DNA of 64,000 nt from Paramyrothecium sp. XJ0827 (lineage: Eukaryota > Ascomycota > Sordariomycetes > Hypocreales > Stachybotryaceae). The translations under genes were made by a program, and so were the position numbers. Of this stretch, positions 57,204 through 64,000 are shown piece by piece. The notes under the pieces are model-generated. The model did no database searches. It was not told the origin of the DNA and saw only the letters and a program-made list of their open reading frames with translations. The stretch lies in assembly GCA_020881915.1 (NCBI GenBank), contig JAJFPB010000004.1, forward strand, positions 3,348,001 through 3,412,000. The letters run 5' to 3'. Each line of letters begins with the position of its first letter. Position 1 is the stretch's first letter.

Positions 57204-58231
57204 ATGTCCGCAATTGCTCCCACAGCAGGCGCCGACGCCGTGCCGCTTCTTTTGCTCAAGACGGCTTCCACGCCCTCCGATTCGTACGAGCAGCTCTTCG
57301 GCGAAGCCACCGGCCGCGATGGCAGCCGCTTCGCCCCGCAGTTTCTGCCCGTCATGCAGCACAAGTTTGAGGAGGCCGGCTTGGAGAAGCTGCGCGACCT
57401 CCTGCGGAGACGGCAATTCAACGTCACGGGCGATTTTGGTGGGCTCATCTTCACTTCGCAACGCGCCGTCGAAGCCTTCTCCCAGGTAGTGGCCGAAGAA
57501 CAAAAAGGTACGAGTGTGTCGCATGCTATTCCCCCCATTGACGAAATACCTATCCCAAGTTTCCGCTGTTAATATCTGGGATCAATTGTGCAGACGATCC
57601 GTCTTGGCCACATCTTCAATCGGTACCAATCTACAGCGTCGGTCCTGCCACAACCCGCGCCCTCCAAGCCGTATCCCAAGACCCCCCGCTGCAGATCTTC
57701 GGCCAGCATACCGGAAACGGCCAGGCGCTGGCGCACTTCATCCAAGAACACTACTACGAGTGGTACAACCGCGAGACACCGACCGTGCCGCTGCCTCCGC
57801 TACTTTTCCTTGTTGGCGAAGTCCGACGGGACATCATCCCGCGCACGCTCATGGACGGCGCCTTGCCGCGCGATCGCAGGATAGAAGTGGCCGAGGAGAT
57901 CATCTACACAACTGGGGTGATGGAGTCGTTTCCGGCCGATTTGGCGGAATCGCTGTCCGCAACCCGAGATCGCGGGGCCCGATGGGTGGTAGTGTTCTCT
58001 CCAATGGGTTGTGACAGCATGCTCCGGGGTCTTGGATTACTGGACGAGGCTACAAACAAATTTATCCCAGGTACGAGAGACGGGAAGACCTTTATAGCTA
58101 CTATAGGCCCCACGACACGGGACCATCTCATCCAGACTTTTGGATTCGAGCCGGACGTTTGTGCGAAGGAACCTACGCCCCAAGGGATTTTGCAAGGCAT
58201 CGTAGAATATGAAACAAATAGAGGTCTGTAG
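57204..58231 (+). CDS. HEM4: Uroporphyrinogen-III synthase
   Basis: Cyclises hydroxymethylbilane to uroporphyrinogen III, inverting ring D, in cytosolic heme synthesis. Exons 57204-57507 and 57594-58231 give 313 residues. The two-lobed HemD fold is recognisable: lobe one has LRDLLRRRQFNVTGDFGGLIFTSQRAVEAF, where the SQRAVEAF block is the family hallmark. Lobe two has LLFLVGEVRRDIIPRTL, VVVFSPMGCDSML and TFIATIGPTTRDHL, the last being the second hallmark. The intron 57508-57593 is 86 nt. The sequence family is divergent, but these blocks in this order are convincing. It shares an upstream region with ERV1. Confidence 0.92.
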
Positions 58232-58601
58232 ATCATCTCTCGTCTGTGTGAATCGCTCTTCTATAGAATGTAATGTTTGTAAACAGCTTTGACAGAAGGC
58301 AGTCGACCCTGTGCGGTCAGTAATTGGGTATCATTATGTAACACTATTTATCTAGCCATGTTATCCAGCAATTTTTGAGAAAGTACTCTCTGCTTGATTT
58401 CTCTCCCGCATATGTCCCTGCTTCGCTAACGCAATTCCGTGTGAAGGGATATTGCAACCAAGAGACCAATAACACCGGTGTAAACGCCTTGTAAACGTAT
58501 GCTTCCATAACCAAGTTGAAAGTTGAGTGGGGAGAACCTCAAGTTTTATGCGGTCCTCATGGAGGTCATTGCTGTTTGGCCACAATCAGGAATCCAGTGT
58601 C
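58232..58601. other. Convergent 3' spacer HEM4 / OXR1
   Basis: A 370-bp tail-to-tail spacer, AT-rich in its middle, presumably both 3' UTRs. Nothing else is seen. Confidence 0.6.
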
Positions 58602-59658
58602 CTAGGCACCCACCACCCACACCTCCACGCCCACAACAGAAAACTTCTCCCCTTCGTCACTGAGCGGCTCGTTGCCGAACGTCTCACACTGGGAGCTGTG
58701 CCCGACATCCAGCGCATCGTCTAGCCACAAGCCGTAGTGACCGCCGCCGGAGCCCACACTAAGGAAGCCCGTCTCACAGTTGATGTAGCAGTCATTGAGC
58801 CCGCTGTACGGGAAGGCCTTGAAGCGAATCGTCTCGCTCGCAGTACTGGGGGTGGGTGATGTCGTCGAGTTGCGCGCAAGTGGTGCCAACGTTGTGTTGC
58901 GTGTGAGGTTGGTGGTGTCTGCCGAGGGCGGCGGCGGAAGTGAGGCGAGGGTTGAGGCGCGCCAGAGGAAGCACTCGCCATTGCCAAAGTAGGACGGGGC
59001 TGGACGAGGATAATCAGACAAGTAAGCTCCGAAAGTCTAAGTGATCAGGCCGTGGTTAGTGAGCTGTCGTTGGACGAGGAGTTGGCAAAGGGAAGCACGA
59101 GGTAGGGCCATGGCATACCCCTCCTTCTTGGTCTGTTACCACGAGCACAAATCCCACCCTTTGTCTGTCGTACTGCCTGCATTTCGCGTACAACGTGCTC
59201 AAGCTCGATCCATCCTGCTCCAAGCTATACACAAGCCGCCAGTCCTCGACAATGCGCAGCCTCTCGGGAATCATGGTCCGAATCTCCTCCGCCACCGCGT
59301 GCGTCAGTAACTTGGCGGCCTGAGGTGTGCCCTCGCGGTGCCCATGCAGCACTAACGGATCGAGTGGCGGAGGGCGGAAGGGGCTGAGGGTCCGCTGGAC
59401 GGGGGTGAAGACGCCGTTGATGCCGTCCTTGGAGGCACCGGACGGGGCGCCGAGCGTGTGGGCATCGGGCTGGCCGCTGGAGAAGTGGCCCGAGTCCTCG
59501 CTCGAGAACCGTCGCACTATGCCAGTCCACATGCTGGATATGACCGAGCCAGAAGCGCTGCCAATTTGGGTAGCGAGACCGATGAAGGGGGGAGGTGTCT
59601 GAGTGCCCGATGATGGCGGTGTGTCGGGCGATTCACTTCGCTTGATGTCAGTCGACAT
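58602..59658 (-). CDS. OXR1: Oxidation resistance protein OXR1 (TLDc domain)
   Basis: TLDc-domain protein; yeast Oxr1 promotes disassembly of the vacuolar V-ATPase, and the family protects against oxidative stress. Exons 59658-59119 and 59036-58602 give 324 residues. After about 100 low-complexity residues (Ser/Pro/Gly-rich) the TLDc domain begins near LLTHAVAEEIRTMIPERLRI, with VYSLEQDGSSLSTLYAKC and VGFVLVVTDQEGG. Splicing gives GGTFGAYLSDYPRPAPSYFGNGE, the conserved centre, followed by FLWRAS. It ends with the hallmark GLWLDDALDVGHSSQCETFGNEPLS and the usual C-terminal EVWVVGA. A Thr/Ser insert lies between FLWRAS and IRFKAFPYSGLND, as in other fungi. The gene is complete. Confidence 0.95.
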
Positions 59659-60691
59659 GGGGAGAGGGAAGATGGAACGATGGGGAAGAGGCCGAGAAGA
59701 TGAGGCAGCGTGTCAAGCCACCAGTAGTCAGCTCGATTGTGGAGCTGAATTTCGAAGAATAGTACGTGCCGGCTCCCCCGGTCAAAGTAGGGAACAAGGA
59801 AGCCAGAAGAATAATCTGGAGATGAGTTCTTGCCAACAATCAAGCAACGCCAGAAGGCAAGGTAAGGTAAGGTAAGTACTGTACCTCAAGGCACACGGTG
59901 CTGGCACTAACCAGCAGTTGTTGCATGGTGGGGTTCATGCCACCTCACGTTGCATGGGCGACTCCACCGCCGCGGCCTGTACCTGTACTTGTCTCTCTGT
60001 GCCCGTGCCTGTACATGAGGCTCAGGAGGGGCAGGAGCAGGCGCTGTTGACGTAATTCGGGCAGGGTTGCTGTAGCAAAGTACCTGGCCTTACGTACCTC
60101 TAGGCTGATCTAAACTCCGCCAGGATCACTTACTGTACCGACCTTGAGGCTGCAAAAAAGAATAACCTTTCATTCCCACTGCAAACAGCTACGAATGAGA
60201 GATTGTGTGCGTAAGCTACATACAACGTCCACCATCAGCCTCGTAGTTATCAGAACGAAAGCTCCCTGCACATCATCATCTTTCAAACAAGACCAAGTTA
60301 TCCTTGCATACTCAAGGGGAGATCACGCTGATCGTCTCGACACGTGATGAAGGCTTTGATTTGCTTTAAAAACAGGAGCAGCCGTAAACCCGGCGCTCGT
60401 CAACCCAATCGTTGTCCATTTCCTGAATAGTATTATCTGATGATGCATTTATTTACTGCACTGACGTCTTACTGTCCTCAGCGAACAGTCAAGATCCGTC
60501 CCTCCTCCAGCTTCCCTCCCTGAATCTCGAATTCAGCCTGTCCGAATATCTAGGGGCTGGTCTCTGCCGCGCTTTTTGCCCAGCTATACCCATGTCGTCC
60601 CTCAGCGCCACGCAGCCCCTTGGCTTGTACCAGACAAGACGCTTCCCGGCTTAGATGAGCCATCCCTACTGCTCTCCGTTGACTTGCGGTT
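59659..60691. other. OXR1 promoter and MAP kinase 3' region
   Basis: A 1-kb spacer between tandem minus-strand genes. A GGTAAGGTAAGGTAAG island with GTACC lies at 59861-59885, 200 bp before the OXR1 start. No coding signal is seen. Confidence 0.55.

Positions 60692-64000
<3,309 letters not shown>

Overview
The window is nuclear DNA of a filamentous ascomycete, most probably a Sordariomycete and perhaps a hypocrealean (inference). The reasons are short GT-AG introns of about 50-80 nt, compact genes with pyrimidine-rich leaders, and proteins of filamentous-fungal type. These include a Pmk1/Fus3-type MAP kinase, a cytochrome b5-fused sphingolipid desaturase and an augmin subunit. Islands of a GGTAA/TACCT pentamer motif lie between genes. 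I found no tRNA, rRNA, transposon, CRISPR or biosynthetic cluster. Exons were joined by eye from splice signals, reading frame and family knowledge; in every model with a defined start the summed exon length is a multiple of three.

Layout, left to right: EMG1 (-), uS17m (+), a spastin/YTA6-like AAA ATPase (-), COG6 (-), ATG9 (+), mitoferrin MRS3/4 (+), ER co-chaperone DNAJC3/P58 (-), HAUS1-like (+), VAC14 (-), a candidate 48-residue membrane microprotein (+), delta-8 sphingolipid desaturase (-), LPD1 (-), SGD1/NOM1 (-), SRP14 (+), a GBP2/HRB1-like three-RRM protein (-), a gene-poor 5.2-kb stretch, COQ9 (+), SMC6 (-), ecdysoneless/SGT1 (+), TAN1 (-), pyruvate decarboxylase (-), ERV1 (-), HEM4 (+), OXR1 (-), the MAP kinase (-), and a gene-free last 2 kb.

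The content is mostly conserved housekeeping: ribosome biogenesis (EMG1, SGD1), mitochondrial function (uS17m, MRS3/4, LPD1, COQ9, ERV1, HEM4), membrane traffic and autophagy (COG6, ATG9, VAC14, SRP14, DNAJC3), and chromosome or spindle maintenance (SMC6, HAUS1). There is no operon-like pathway cluster, but many neighbours are head-to-head and probably share promoters (EMG1/uS17m, COG6/ATG9, DNAJC3/HAUS1, SGD1/SRP14, SMC6/ECD, ERV1/HEM4).

I see no convincing new multi-gene system. The best leads are small: an uncatalogued two-exon microprotein gene with a strong hairpin after its stop; an 8-nt microexon in the GBP2-like gene; a conserved-looking 3'-UTR hairpin in the same gene; the palindrome TATCGATA only in front of three mitochondrial-function loci; and two frame-preserving, stop-free introns in SMC6 and the MAP kinase.
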